From Limibacterium fermenti (lineage in GTDB: Bacteria > Bacteroidota > Bacteroidia > Bacteroidales > Dysgonomonadaceae), in assembly GCF_041902845.1 (NCBI RefSeq), contig NZ_CP159486.1, positions 2,046,001 through 2,110,000 on the forward strand: DNA of 64,000 nucleotides, read 5' to 3'. Shown piece by piece: positions 41,960 to 50,512 of the stretch (positions within the stretch are counted from its first letter, which is position 1; the number at the start of each line of letters is the position of its first letter). The position numbers and the translations under genes are program-made. Under the pieces are notes generated by a model. The model saw only the letters and a program-made list of their open reading frames with translations. It was not told the DNA's origin and made no database searches.

Positions 41960-44026
41960 ATGAAAAAAATTATTTGTATGGTATCAACCATTTTTCTGTT
42001 AGCCGCGTGTCAAAACGGCAAAAAAGCAGAGACAACCGCTACGACGGCCGATGACGGTATCGATTCGACTTTCGAATACAAAGTCGACCGGTTTGCCGAC
42101 ATTGAGATTCTTCGTTACCCCGTTCCGGGATTCAACAGCCTTTCGTTACAACAAAAGGAACTGATCTATTATTTGTCGCAAGCTGCACTCGAAGGGCGCG
42201 ATATCTTATGGGATCAGCACAATAAGTATAACCTTACCATCCGGAGGGTGTGCGAGAGCGTGTATGAAAATTACATGGGGGATAAATCGACCGAAGAGTG
42301 GAAGAACTTCGAAACATACCTCAAACAAATCTGGATGGCAAGCGGTATCCATCATCACTATTCGGAAGATAAAATCCTTCCGAAGTTTTCACAGGATTAT
42401 TTCGTAACGATCGTGAAATCGGTCGATCCGGGACGGATGCCTTTCCGCGACGGGATGGCCGCCGACGAAACACTCAAAGAAATACTTCCGGTGATATTCG
42501 ACGCTAACGTTCTGCCGAAACGATTGAATCAGGCAGCGGGACAAGATCTTGTAAAAACTTCCGCTGTAAACTTCTATGAAGGCGTCACGCAAAAAGAAGT
42601 GGAGGATTTTTATAACGCGATGAAAGATCCCTCCGACAACACCCCCATCTCTTACGGATTGAACAGCAAGGTCGTGAAAGAAAACGGTGCGGTAACCGAA
42701 AAAGTATATAAAGTAAACGGCCTGTACGGCAAAGCGATAGAACGTATCATCGGTTGGCTGGAAAAAGCAGCCGGTGTAGCTGAAAACGACCATCAAAAAG
42801 AGGTGATCAACACGTTGATCGCTTTCTATCAAACCGGAGACTTGAAAACGTTCGACGATTATTCGGTGAAATGGGTAGAAGATACCGCCTCGCGCGTGGA
42901 CTTTGTGAACGGGTTTATCGAAACATACACAGACCCGCTGGGCATGAAAGCGACGTGGGAATCCATCGTGAACTTCAAAAACGAAGAGGCTACCAAACGC
43001 ACGGAAATTATCAGCGGCAACGCGCAATGGTTCGAGAACCACTCGCCGGTGGACAGCCGCTTCAAAAAAGAACAGGTGAAAGGCGTTTCCGCTAAAGTAA
43101 TCACAGCGGCAACACTCGGCGGCGATTGTTATCCCTCCACTCCTATCGGCATCAACCTGCCCAATGCCAATTGGATTCGACGCGACCACGGCTCCAAGTC
43201 GGTCACCATCGAAAACATCACGTTTGCTTACGACAAAGCGGCCGAAGGCAACGGATTCAACGAGGAATTTATGTGGAGCGACGCGGAACGTGAAAAAGAA
43301 AAAAAATACGGATCGCTCACCGATAACCTGCATACCGACCTGCATGAATGCCTCGGGCATGGTTCGGGCAAACTGCTTCCCGGCGTAGACGGCGATGCCC
43401 TGAAAGCGTACGGATCGCCTCTGGAGGAAGCCCGAGCCGACTTGTTCGCGCTCTATTACATCGCCGATCCGAAAATTGTGGAACTCGGACTCTTGGACGA
43501 CAGCACCGCGTATCAGGCTGAATATTATCGCTACGTTATGAACGGAGCCCTTACGCAACTGACACGCATTCAACCGGGGAAAGATATCGAACAGGCGCAC
43601 ATGCGCAACCGCGCCTTGATTTCGAACTGGGTACTTGAAAAAGGAAAAGCCGACAACGTAGTGGAACTAACGCAACGCGACGGAAAAACGTATCTGGTGA
43701 TCAACGATTACGGAAAACTGCGCAGTCTGTTCGGGCAATTGTTGGCCGAAGTGCAGCGTATTAAATCGGAAGGCGACTACGAAGCCGGCAAAAACCTGGT
43801 GGAAACATACGGCGTGAAAGTCGACCGCAAATTACACGAAGAGGTGCTTGCTCGGTACGAAGCGTTGGATTTAGCCCCTTACAAAGGATTTGTGAATCCG
43901 GTGTATAAACTCGTTACCGACGAGAACGGAAAAATCACCGACGTAACGGTATCATACGACGAAAATTATGTTGATCAACAATTGCGTTACTCACGGGAAT
44001 ACTCGGTATTGCCGTTGAAAAATTAA
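41960..44026 (+). CDS. Dipeptidyl peptidase III-like metallopeptidase (M49), lipoprotein
   Basis: The 688-residue protein has a lipoprotein signal (VSTIFLLAACQNG). The zinc site is HECLGH (residues 462-467; M49 enzymes use HEXXGH) followed by the EEARAD ligand region (residues 489-494). Fold segments LNQAAGQDLVKTSAVNFYEG and LSQAALEGRDILWDQHNKYN match bacterial DPP III, which removes dipeptides from N-termini. The Bacteroides homologue is known. Lipidated, so probably in the periplasm or at the surface. The IS110 element lies just upstream but the promoter seems intact. Confidence 0.92.
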   Translation: MKKIICMVSTIFLLAACQNGKKAETTATTADDGIDSTFEYKVDRFADIEILRYPVPGFNSLSLQQKELIYYLSQAALEGRDILWDQHNKYNLTIRRVCESVYENYMGDKSTEEWKNFETYLKQIWMASGIHHHYSEDKILPKFSQDYFVTIVKSVDPGRMPFRDGMAADETLKEILPVIFDANVLPKRLNQAAGQDLVKTSAVNFYEGVTQKEVEDFYNAMKDPSDNTPISYGLNSKVVKENGAVTEKVYKVNGLYGKAIERIIGWLEKAAGVAENDHQKEVINTLIAFYQTGDLKTFDDYSVKWVEDTASRVDFVNGFIETYTDPLGMKATWESIVNFKNEEATKRTEIISGNAQWFENHSPVDSRFKKEQVKGVSAKVITAATLGGDCYPSTPIGINLPNANWIRRDHGSKSVTIENITFAYDKAAEGNGFNEEFMWSDAEREKEKKYGSLTDNLHTDLHECLGHGSGKLLPGVDGDALKAYGSPLEEARADLFALYYIADPKIVELGLLDDSTAYQAEYYRYVMNGALTQLTRIQPGKDIEQAHMRNRALISNWVLEKGKADNVVELTQRDGKTYLVINDYGKLRSLFGQLLAEVQRIKSEGDYEAGKNLVETYGVKVDRKLHEEVLARYEALDLAPYKGFVNPVYKLVTDENGKITDVTVSYDENYVDQQLRYSREYSVLPLKN

Positions 44027-44100
44027 GAAACTGTTTTGAATTTTCCGAATGATCTAATTTTGTTTATTCTTTTATGCTGTTTTTTGCCCTTTTTTGCGCC

Positions 44101-44157
44101 TTTGAACTTTCCTTTCTTTCCAATAGCCCGCTATTCGATGCGAAACGAAAGTTCAAA
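44101..44157. terminator. Nested hairpin after the DPP III gene
   Basis: TTTGAACTTTC (44101-44111) pairs with GAAAGTTCAAA (44147-44157), and AATAGC/GCTATT forms an inner stem. It begins 75 bp after the DPP III stop. A T-rich run precedes it. Terminator or another structured RNA; the type is not certain. Confidence 0.5.
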
Positions 44158-44221
44158 TCCATCAAAAAATGACTAAAAAACACCGCATAAAAAAATTCAA
44201 AATAGTTTCTAAGCAATCAAC

Positions 44222-44268
44222 AGAAGTTTCCCGAAGGTGTCGATTAGAATGACCCCTTCGGGAACTTT
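44222..44268. terminator. Second hairpin before the DUF2905 gene
   Basis: AGAAGTTTCCCGAAGG (44222-44237) pairs with CCTTCGGGAACTTTC (44254-44268), 20 bp ahead of the next start. No long T-run follows, so attenuator or untranslated structure is possible. Confidence 0.4.
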
Positions 44269-44288
44269 CCTTCCCAATAAAAATAAGC

Positions 44289-44516
44289 ATGCAGGAAATC
44301 GGGAAAATATTGATAGATATCGGGATCATTCTTCTTATCGTCGGGATCATTCTGGCTTTTTTCGGCGATAAACTATCCTTTCTGGGACGCCTTCCGGGCG
44401 ATATCCGCATCGAAAAAGAAAACTTCCGTTTTTACTTTCCTATTACAACAACCATTCTCATCAGTGTGTTCGTAAGCCTGCTCATTTGGCTTATCCGGCA
44501 AATAGGGGGAAAATAA
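44289..44516 (+). CDS. DUF2905-family small membrane protein
   Basis: The 75-residue protein has two membrane helices around the hallmark FFGDKLSFLGRLPGDIRIEK. Function unknown in this widespread family. It stands just before folC, separated by a heptamer repeat tract and the folC promoter. Confidence 0.9.
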   Translation: MQEIGKILIDIGIILLIVGIILAFFGDKLSFLGRLPGDIRIEKENFRFYFPITTTILISVFVSLLIWLIRQIGGK

Positions 44517-44535
44517 GAAATCGATAAAGGGCGAT

Positions 44536-44591
44536 TCTCCAGTCTCCGGTCTACAGTCTACAGTCTACAGTCTTTAACCTCCAACCTCCAA
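44536..44591. repeat. 7-bp tandem repeat tract (TCTACAG/CCTCCAA)
   Basis: Eight heptamers (TCTCCAG, TCTCCGG, TCTACAG x3, TCTTTAA, CCTCCAA x2) begin 20 bp after the DUF2905 stop. Confidence 0.9.
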
Positions 44592-44633
44592 AAAATTGAT
44601 CCCGGATAACGGGGTGATTCGAGTAAAAAGGCT

Positions 44634-44641
44634 TACTTTTG
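44634..44641 (+). promoter_or_regulatory. -7 element of folC
   Basis: TACTTTTG lies 21 nt before the folC ATG at 44662. Confidence 0.6.
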
Positions 44642-44661
44642 TAGGTTTTTAATTAGAGACA

Positions 44662-45948
44662 ATGAATTACGAAGAAACGCTCCACTATCTATATCAACAA
44701 CTTCCCGAATATCAACGCATCGGACACTTGGCTTACAAGGAAGGACTCGACAACAGCCTCGCCCTCGATGCTTATTTCCATCATCCTCATCATCACTTTA
44801 AAACCATTCATGTAGCCGGCACGAACGGCAAGGGATCGACGTGCCACTTATTGGCAGCCATCTTACAAGAGTCCGGATATAAAGTCGGCCTTTACACGTC
44901 GCCTCATCTGCTGGATTTCCGCGAGCGTATCCGGGTAAACGGCAAGATGATCGATAAAAATTATGTCGTAGACTTCGTCGAAAAGCACCGCGCCGCCTTC
45001 GAACCGATCAAGCCCTCTTTTTTCGAATTGAGTATGGAGATGGCATTCTTATATTTTGCCGATTGTAAGGTCGATGTAGCCGTGATCGAAGTCGGATTGG
45101 GGGGGAGGTTGGACAGCACCAATATCATCTCTCCCGACTTGTGCGTTATTACCAATATCGGATTCGACCATATGCAATACCTCGGCAACACCTTACCGAA
45201 AATTGCGGCGGAAAAAGCAGGCATCATCAAAGCCGGGGTTCCGGTGGTCATCGGCGAAATAGAAGCGGAAGACGTCCGCTCGGTATTCGTCGAAAAAGCC
45301 CGGAAAGAGGGTTCTCCCCTCGTTTTTGCGGAAACAGCCCTGCCCCATTTGTCGTCCGTCGAAAGAAATGAAGAATGGATATTCGATGCACCGGGCTACC
45401 CGGCTTTGAAAGACGAATTAGGCGGATGGGCACAACAGAAAAATGCCCGAACCGTATTGGTTGCCGTCGAGGAACTGAAAAAAGCTGGTTACTCCATACC
45501 GCCCGAAGCCGTACATTCGGGATTTGCAAAGGTTGTGGAATTGACCGGGTTAATGGGGCGATGGCAAGTCGTGAATAAACGTCCCAAAACAGTATGCGAC
45601 ACAGGGCACAACGCACACGGCATCCGTTATATTGCCGGGCAACTGAAGCACGAGCATTACCGGCTGCTGCATATTGTTTTCGGCATGGTAAACGACAAGG
45701 ATATCAACGCCGTGTTGGCTTTACTGCCCAAAGATGCCGTTTATTACTTTACGCGGGCTTCGGTAGAACGGGCGATGGATGAAAAAACGCTTGCGACTCA
45801 AGCCGCCGCTTTCGGATTGCAAGGTGGCACCTACCCTACCGTAGCTTCCGCCGTGCATGAAGCGCAAAAAAAAGCCGCCGAAGACGATTTCATCTTTATC
45901 GGCGGCAGTTCGTTTATCGTTGCGGACGCGTTGCCGTTGTTTTTATAA
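44662..45948 (+). CDS. folC: Folylpolyglutamate synthase/dihydrofolate synthase
   Basis: The 428-residue Mur-ligase-type enzyme adds glutamate to dihydropteroate or folates. The P-loop is VAGTNGKGST (residues 51-60), followed by GLYTSPHLLDFRERIRVNG. A second nucleotide-domain region has VIEVGLGGRLDSTN and ITNIGFDHMQYLGNT, and the C-terminal domain has VCDTGHNAHGIRYI. A near-copy of the last 45 bp of the gene reappears at 46679-46725, beyond a HigBA module. Confidence 0.95.
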   Translation: MNYEETLHYLYQQLPEYQRIGHLAYKEGLDNSLALDAYFHHPHHHFKTIHVAGTNGKGSTCHLLAAILQESGYKVGLYTSPHLLDFRERIRVNGKMIDKNYVVDFVEKHRAAFEPIKPSFFELSMEMAFLYFADCKVDVAVIEVGLGGRLDSTNIISPDLCVITNIGFDHMQYLGNTLPKIAAEKAGIIKAGVPVVIGEIEAEDVRSVFVEKARKEGSPLVFAETALPHLSSVERNEEWIFDAPGYPALKDELGGWAQQKNARTVLVAVEELKKAGYSIPPEAVHSGFAKVVELTGLMGRWQVVNKRPKTVCDTGHNAHGIRYIAGQLKHEHYRLLHIVFGMVNDKDINAVLALLPKDAVYYFTRASVERAMDEKTLATQAAAFGLQGGTYPTVASAVHEAQKKAAEDDFIFIGGSSFIVADALPLFL

Positions 45949-45977
45949 AATAATTTGCCCATCTTCTCCGTATAGTG

Positions 45978-45985
45978 TATATTTG
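45978..45985 (+). promoter_or_regulatory. -7 element of the higBA module
   Basis: TATATTTG lies 18 nt before the higB-like ATG at 46003. Confidence 0.55.
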
Positions 45986-46002
45986 CACCATACAGTCGAA
46001 AA

Positions 46003-46286
46003 ATGATAAAAACAATCAAAAATAAAGGGCGAAGCTACTATGGCGAAACGATGACGGAAGTAAATTACCTGCCCATCAGGTGGAGAAAATCAAATTGATC
46101 CTTCAGATCATTGATAATCTCGGAGTCGTTCCTCAACACTTGGCTACATTTGCTTCTCTTCGCCCCCATTTGTTAAAAGGAAAATTACAAGAATACTGGA
46201 GTTTGGATGTCTCAGGCAACTACCGTATCATTTTTCGATTTGAAAATCAAGACGCGGTTGATTTGGATTATTTAGATACACATTAA
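46003..46286 (+). pseudogene. HigB/RelE-type toxin, frameshifted
   Basis: The first codons give MIKTIKNKG, the usual HigB start. After 46029 the continuation AKLLWRNDDGSKLPAHQVEK lies in another frame and runs on through IIDNLGVVPQHLA and a C-terminal YWSLDVSGNYRIIFRFENQD, which is typical HigB. A single lost G in the GGG at 46027-46029 would explain it. A shorter product from ATG 46080 would lack the N-terminal strand. It is followed by the antitoxin in the inverted (toxin-first) order normal for HigBA. Confidence 0.85.
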
Positions 46287-46298
46287 GAAAGAAACGAT

Positions 46299-46595
46299 AT
46301 GGAAAGAAAGATGAAATTCTCACATCCCGGCAAAATACTAAAGATGGAAATTATAGACGGCCGAGGATTAAGCATCAGCAAAGCTTCGGAATTGCTGGGG
46401 ATCACAAGGGCGAGTTTGTCGAACATTGTCAACAGCAAGTCATCCATCACACCGAATATGGCCTTACGAATAGAAACCGTTTTCGGAGGAACAGCCGATT
46501 TTTGGGTACGGTTGCAAGCATCTTACGATTTAGAATCTGCGAAACAAGATTTCTATAAAAATCCTCCGAAGATCCGTTATTTCGAATATTCCTAA
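46299..46595 (+). CDS. higA: HigA-family antitoxin
   Basis: The 98-residue protein opens HPGKILKMEIIDGRGLSISK and has a helix-turn-helix (ASELLGITRASLSNIVNSKS) and FGGTADFWVRLQASYDL, all hallmarks of HigA. It binds HigB and represses the operon. The frame is intact although HigB is frameshifted. It lies 13 bp after the toxin frame. Confidence 0.9.
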   Translation: MERKMKFSHPGKILKMEIIDGRGLSISKASELLGITRASLSNIVNSKSSITPNMALRIETVFGGTADFWVRLQASYDLESAKQDFYKNPPKIRYFEYS

Positions 46596-46652
46596 TCATT
46601 ATCGCATCATCATCCCGAAATCAGGATAAACTACGGTTTTCCATCAATACAA

Positions 46653-46725
46653 AAACGAACTGCCGCCGATGAAGATCAATCGGCGGCAGTTCGTTTATCG
46701 TAGCGGACGCGTTGCCTTTTTATAA
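46653..46725. repeat. Inverted and direct copy of the folC 3' end
   Basis: 46679-46725 repeats about 45 bp of the folC terminus (45900-45947), including the poly-T and TATAAA, with one substitution and a 4-bp loss. Immediately upstream, 46653-46670 is the exact inverse of 46679-46696, giving an 18-bp perfect stem and 8-nt loop. The HigBA module therefore stands between two copies of the folC end. Confidence 0.9.
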
Positions 46726-46729
46726 ATAG

Positions 46730-47269
46730 TTACCAGATAAGTACAATACGGAAGTGATAATCCTGTAAATACTCTTCATACCCCTCCAAGAGATTTGTCT
46801 TAATATAAAAAGCTACCGTACTTTTTCCATTGGCGCTATATTGTACATCATAGTCAATTCTTTCCGTATAAGCTATAATATTTCCTTTATCATCTTTAAG
46901 GGGATTCCCTTGAGCATCTTCAAGAATATAGGTATCAATATAAGGGAGTGTTTTTTGGATTTCATCCTTGCCTTGAGTTCCTAAAAATATATATCCCAAA
47001 ATAGCTCCCTCTTCATAAATTGCTTGATTTAATTCAGGAAGTTCTGCAATAGCCCTAAAATATCCTTTTTGTTCATTCTTATATGGCACTTCGATCCACT
47101 CCCATTTTTCTTTCTCCACAGTAATTGGGACGATTTGCCATTGTCCGTTAAGAGAATTATCAATCATACGCTGAATTTCATCATCTGATAAATAATTATC
47201 CGATGAACAGCTATATCCCAAAAAAAGGATCATAAGGCTAAGAAAGCTATAAATTAATCTATTCTTCAT
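46730..47269 (-). CDS. Lipoprotein of unknown function
   Basis: The 179-residue protein has a signal with the lipobox LMILFLGYSCSSD. The mature part includes NGQWQIVPITVEKEKWEWIE and a C-terminal strand-rich region ending DYHFRIVLIW. No family recognised. Its 3' end lies 5 bp from the folC-end duplicate. Outer-membrane or periplasmic attachment is likely. Confidence 0.7.
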   Translation of the reverse strand: MKNRLIYSFLSLMILFLGYSCSSDNYLSDDEIQRMIDNSLNGQWQIVPITVEKEKWEWIEVPYKNEQKGYFRAIAELPELNQAIYEEGAILGYIFLGTQGKDEIQKTLPYIDTYILEDAQGNPLKDDKGNIIAYTERIDYDVQYSANGKSTVAFYIKTNLLEGYEEYLQDYHFRIVLIW

Positions 47270-47435
47270 CTTTATAAGTATGTGTTATTTAAAAAATTGC
47301 TATTTTACGACAGTTATTTCCGCCATGCGTTTAATTTAAAACAACAAAATGGCCGAAAAGTTTCATTATATCAACAAAGAAACAAAAATAAAGGCGCTAA
47401 ACTCAAAATTTACAAGCGGAAGCGTTGTTATTAAC

Positions 47436-47508
47436 TTAGCTTTTTGTGTCTTGAATTTTCCGAGGATTCTGCCTAGTATCAAAAACATTTGCTATGATAA
47501 TTCTCTTT
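47436..47508 (-). pseudogene. Toxin C-terminal remnant (RelE/ParE type)
   Basis: In a second frame overlapping the end of the 47.5-kb antitoxin, the minus strand reads AKRIIIANVFDTRQNPRKI, the standard end of ParE/RelE toxins, and stops at 47436. The first two thirds of the toxin are missing, apparently by deletion that brought antitoxin and toxin ends together. Confidence 0.65.
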
Positions 47509-47710
47509 GCCGGATCTTATTTTTCAAATACTCGGCCCCTATCAGCCTATTATTTCGTTCGTCATCCAAAGCCTTATCCACCTCTGCATTCAATTGTTCC
47601 AAAGACAGGGGATACAGTTCTTTTTCAAACACTTCCGCTTTACTTTTACGCAATAAGTCTTCAAGAGCATAAATGATGCTTTTTGTTATCCGAAAACAAC
47701 AAATATACAT
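47492..47710 (-). CDS. Antitoxin-like small protein, possibly degenerate at the N-terminus
   Basis: The 72 residues from ATG 47710 contain IIYALEDLLRKSKAEVFEKE and YPLSLEQLNAEVDKALDDE, similar to small antitoxins that precede ParE toxins. The start region (MYICCFRITKS) does not look like a normal antitoxin beginning, so the 5' end may be damaged. The stop overlaps the toxin remnant. Confidence 0.5.
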   Translation of the reverse strand: MYICCFRITKSIIYALEDLLRKSKAEVFEKELYPLSLEQLNAEVDKALDDERNNRLIGAEYLKNKIRQRELS

Positions 47711-47825
47711 AATAAAATTTCTATATACGCCTAAAATAACACTATTTATCTTTCCAAAGCAAAATAGAAAATTATTCAGCAAAAGCGAGAGCATTGCTTC
47801 AACCAATACCCTCGTTGCTTAAGTA

Positions 47826-48419
47826 CTATTTCTTTCCGAACATGCCGGCCAGGTCGTCGATGAAATCGCCGTCGCCATCTTTATCGAGAAAGCCGCCGAA
47901 GGTATCCATAATACCGCCGGTTCCCGAGGCGGAAGAAGCCGATGATCCGCCGAGCAAGCCACCGAGAAGGTCGCCCAAGCCTCCGGCCGATACGTTCTTC
48001 TGTCTTTTTTGCTTTCCAAGATAGGCCATCACGATGGGGGCCAATAAAGCCAACAACTTTCCTATTTGTGCGGTATTCAATCCCGTCTTTTGAGCAACAC
48101 CTTGCTCTACGGTATCCTTCTTATTTCCAAAGATATGTCCCAAGATACCGTTTCCATCGTTGAGCAAATCAGAAGAATTATTGCCCAACATGGCCGATAG
48201 GTTTCCCAACAGGGAGCCGTCATGCTTGCTTTCCAAAGCCTTATCGAGGCTCTGTGCCCCTTGCGGCGTTTGCGCATTCCGCCCTAATGCTCCCAATAAA
48301 ACGGGAAGCGCTACTTCGATGGCTTGTCCGGTTTGTTGAGAAGATATGCCCAATTGCGACGAAAGATTATCGACAACCGATTTTTGTGTCGCCGTATTTA
48401 GTAAATCCGATAAATCCAT
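47826..48419 (-). CDS. DUF937-domain protein
   Basis: The 197 residues are taken from the ATG opening MDLSDLLNTATQKSVVDNLS; an upstream ATG (48479) is less likely because the -7 element (48440-48447) lies in between. The domain shows VALPVLLGALGRNAQTPQGA and TGLNTAQIGKLLALLAPIVM. The C-terminal quarter is Gly/Ser-rich and ends GGFLDKDGDGDFIDDLAGMF, which looks like an EF-hand-type Asp-rich loop. Function unknown. Confidence 0.85.
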   Translation of the reverse strand: MDLSDLLNTATQKSVVDNLSSQLGISSQQTGQAIEVALPVLLGALGRNAQTPQGAQSLDKALESKHDGSLLGNLSAMLGNNSSDLLNDGNGILGHIFGNKKDTVEQGVAQKTGLNTAQIGKLLALLAPIVMAYLGKQKRQKNVSAGGLGDLLGGLLGGSSASSASGTGGIMDTFGGFLDKDGDGDFIDDLAGMFGKK

Positions 48420-48439
48420 AATTGTAATTATTTTTTTAT

Positions 48440-48447
48440 CAAAGATA
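48440..48447 (-). promoter_or_regulatory. -7 element of the DUF937 gene
   Basis: The minus strand reads TATCTTTG 21 nt before ATG 48419 and supports that start. Confidence 0.6.
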
Positions 48448-48564
48448 AGATGTTCCGGAGAATTACGGATATTTTGCAAGCACTTATTACCGCTTTGTGG
48501 AAAAAAACCTCACGGCGAACCTTTCTTTTTCACAGCAAATCGCGCACATCATCGAAAAAATCCG

Positions 48565-48572
48565 TAATTTTG
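48565..48572 (+). promoter_or_regulatory. -7 element of the nucleoside transporter gene
   Basis: TAATTTTG matches TAnnTTTG about 95 nt before the start at 48667. Confidence 0.5.
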
Positions 48573-48666
48573 CCTGCCGCTACCAAGGAGACAAGCGCAC
48601 CGAGGCTCCGGTCAAAAACAATGAATGACAAAAAATGACATACAATACTAATCTTTTTTACGCACT

Positions 48667-49950
48667 ATGAGTTTAAAAATCCGGTTGATCATCATGAATT
48701 TCCTCCAATTTGCCGTTTGGGGGGCGTACCTTACCTCGATGTCGCGCTATCTGGGCCCGGCAGGACTGGGAGCACATATCGGCTTATTCTATTCCGTACA
48801 AGGCATCGTATCGATATTCATGCCCGCATTGATGGGGATTGTCGCCGACCGCTGGATTCCCGCACAACGCCTGTTAGGCATTTGCCATCTGCTTGCAGCC
48901 GCTTTCATGCTCGCCGCCGGATGGTACGGAATGCAAGCCGGCACCGGAGTGGAATTCGCCATGCTTTTCACCCTCTATACCGCCAGCCTGGCGTTTTATA
49001 TGCCTACGTTGGCATTGTCTAACTCCGTAGCCTACACCGTTCTCGAAAGCGAGGGGAAAGATACCGTAAAAGAATTTCCTCCCATCCGCATATTCGGCAC
49101 CATCGGATTTATTTGCACCATGTGGCTCGTGGACTTGCTCGGATTCCAAACCAGTTCGATGCAATTTATCGTGAGCGGCATCGCCGGCATCTTATTGGGC
49201 GTATATGCCTTCACGCTTCCCCCTTGCCCCGTCAGCGAGAAAAACGGAAAAGGTTCGCTCGCACAAGCACTCGGCCTGGATGCGTTCTCTCTTTTCAAAA
49301 ACCGGAACATGGCCATCTTCTTTCTTTTCTCCATGTTGTTGGGCGTATCGCTGCAAATCACCAACAGTTTCGCCAATCCGTTTTTGGCCTCATACGAAGC
49401 CATACCAGAGTTCGCAAAAACGTTCGGCGTACAGCATTCGAACATTCTTATTTCCCTGTCGCAGATATCGGAAACCTTTTGCATCCTCCTCATTCCGTTT
49501 TTCTTTAAGCGGTACGGCATAAAGGTGGTGATGCTTATTTCGATGTTAGCCTGGACGTTGCGTTTCGGATTCTTCGGATTGGGCGATCCGGGAAGCGGAC
49601 TATGGCTCATCGTACTCTCCATGCTGGTATATGGTGTCGCATTCGACTTTTTCAATGTCTCCGGCTCGCTGTTCGTCAATAACGAAACGCCCCACTCCAT
49701 CCGCTCCAGCGCGCAAGGGTTGTTTATGTTGATGACGAACGGTATCGGTGCGACTGTCGGCACATTAAGCGCGCAAATGATCGTCAACCGGTTCTGTAGT
49801 TGGCAAGACGTACCCACAGAGGCGGGTATCAAATCGCTTCTCGTAGGAGATTGGCAAACAGTATGGTTTATCTTCGCCGGATATGCCTTGATCGTCGGCG
49901 TCCTCTTTGCCGTACTTTTTAAACCGAAGAAGATGGAGGTTGGAGGATAG
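48667..49950 (+). CDS. MFS nucleoside permease, NupG/XapB-like (NHS family)
   Basis: The 427-residue, 12-helix transporter opens MNFLQFAVWGAYLTSMSRYL, and has DRWIPAQRLLGICHLLAAAF, GTIGFICTMWLVDLL and FDFFNVSGSLFVNNETPHSI. These match nucleoside:proton symporters. It is expected to import nucleosides across the inner membrane. Its last codons (EVGG and stop) lie in a 7-bp repeat tract, and the next gene begins 17 bp later. Confidence 0.88.
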   Translation: MSLKIRLIIMNFLQFAVWGAYLTSMSRYLGPAGLGAHIGLFYSVQGIVSIFMPALMGIVADRWIPAQRLLGICHLLAAAFMLAAGWYGMQAGTGVEFAMLFTLYTASLAFYMPTLALSNSVAYTVLESEGKDTVKEFPPIRIFGTIGFICTMWLVDLLGFQTSSMQFIVSGIAGILLGVYAFTLPPCPVSEKNGKGSLAQALGLDAFSLFKNRNMAIFFLFSMLLGVSLQITNSFANPFLASYEAIPEFAKTFGVQHSNILISLSQISETFCILLIPFFFKRYGIKVVMLISMLAWTLRFGFFGLGDPGSGLWLIVLSMLVYGVAFDFFNVSGSLFVNNETPHSIRSSAQGLFMLMTNGIGATVGTLSAQMIVNRFCSWQDVPTEAGIKSLLVGDWQTVWFIFAGYALIVGVLFAVLFKPKKMEVGG

Positions 49951-49964
49951 AGATTGGAGATTGG
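49934..49964. repeat. 7-bp tandem repeat tract (TGGAGGT/TGGAGAT)
   Basis: Four heptamers cover the stop codon of the MFS gene and fill almost all of the 17-bp gap to the GtrA gene. Confidence 0.85.
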
Positions 49965-49967
49965 ACA

Positions 49968-50390
49968 ATGAGGAACAGCAAACTACTCCATAAGCTTTTG
50001 CATGAACCCTCGGATAATGTTTTTATCCAACTGTTCCGCTATGGTTTTGTGGGAGGAACCGCTTTCGTGGTCGATTTTTCCGTTCTTTACGTGCTGACCC
50101 GTTTCGCAGGATTGTATTACCTTCTATCCGCCGCCATCGCTTTTATCATCGGACTGGCGGTGAATTATCTGCTGAGTATTTCCTGGGTCTTTAACCGGCG
50201 AAAGGTGAACAACCGCTTTTCGGAACTGTTCATCTTTACCGTCATCGGTATAGTGGGATTACTGTTGACGTCGCTGCTCATGTGGCTGTTTACGGAGCAA
50301 GCGGGATTGTTTTACCTGATATCCAAAATCATTACCACCGCCATCGTTCTCATCTGGAATTTCACAGCACGGAAACTGATTCTCTTTTGA
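49968..50390 (+). CDS. GtrA-family membrane protein
   Basis: The 140-residue protein has four helices with FRYGFVGGTAFVVDFSVLYV and YLLSISWVFNRRK, standard for GtrA. It is thought to assist polyprenol-linked sugar transfer. The FAD oxidoreductase and GT-C glycosyltransferase nearby (opposite strand) are common GtrA neighbours. The other GtrA here is at 28865-29341. Confidence 0.88.
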   Translation: MRNSKLLHKLLHEPSDNVFIQLFRYGFVGGTAFVVDFSVLYVLTRFAGLYYLLSAAIAFIIGLAVNYLLSISWVFNRRKVNNRFSELFIFTVIGIVGLLLTSLLMWLFTEQAGLFYLISKIITTAIVLIWNFTARKLILF

Positions 50391-50404
50391 TAGTAAAAAA
50401 ACTT

Positions 50405-50512
50405 TTACAACAAATTCCGGCATTGATAGACCAAACTCGCAATTATTTGCGGATTATTCTGTATGCGCTTCAGGTCTTTTTTAAACTGGCCGGTTAATTT
50501 CAAGACTCTCAT
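50405..50512 (-). pseudogene. YafQ/RelE-type toxin, truncated
   Basis: An ATG at 50510-50512 overlaps the antitoxin stop and opens MRVLKLTGQFKKDLKRIQNN, the YafQ-type N-terminus. A stop at codon 36 follows and nothing resembling the catalytic half is found before the GtrA gene on the other strand. The rest of the toxin has been lost. Confidence 0.82.

Noticed and set aside
42389..43600. 403-codon frame antisense to the DPP III gene
   Set aside because: It is a shadow of a well-supported zinc peptidase gene and its composition is Phe/Arg/His-biased.
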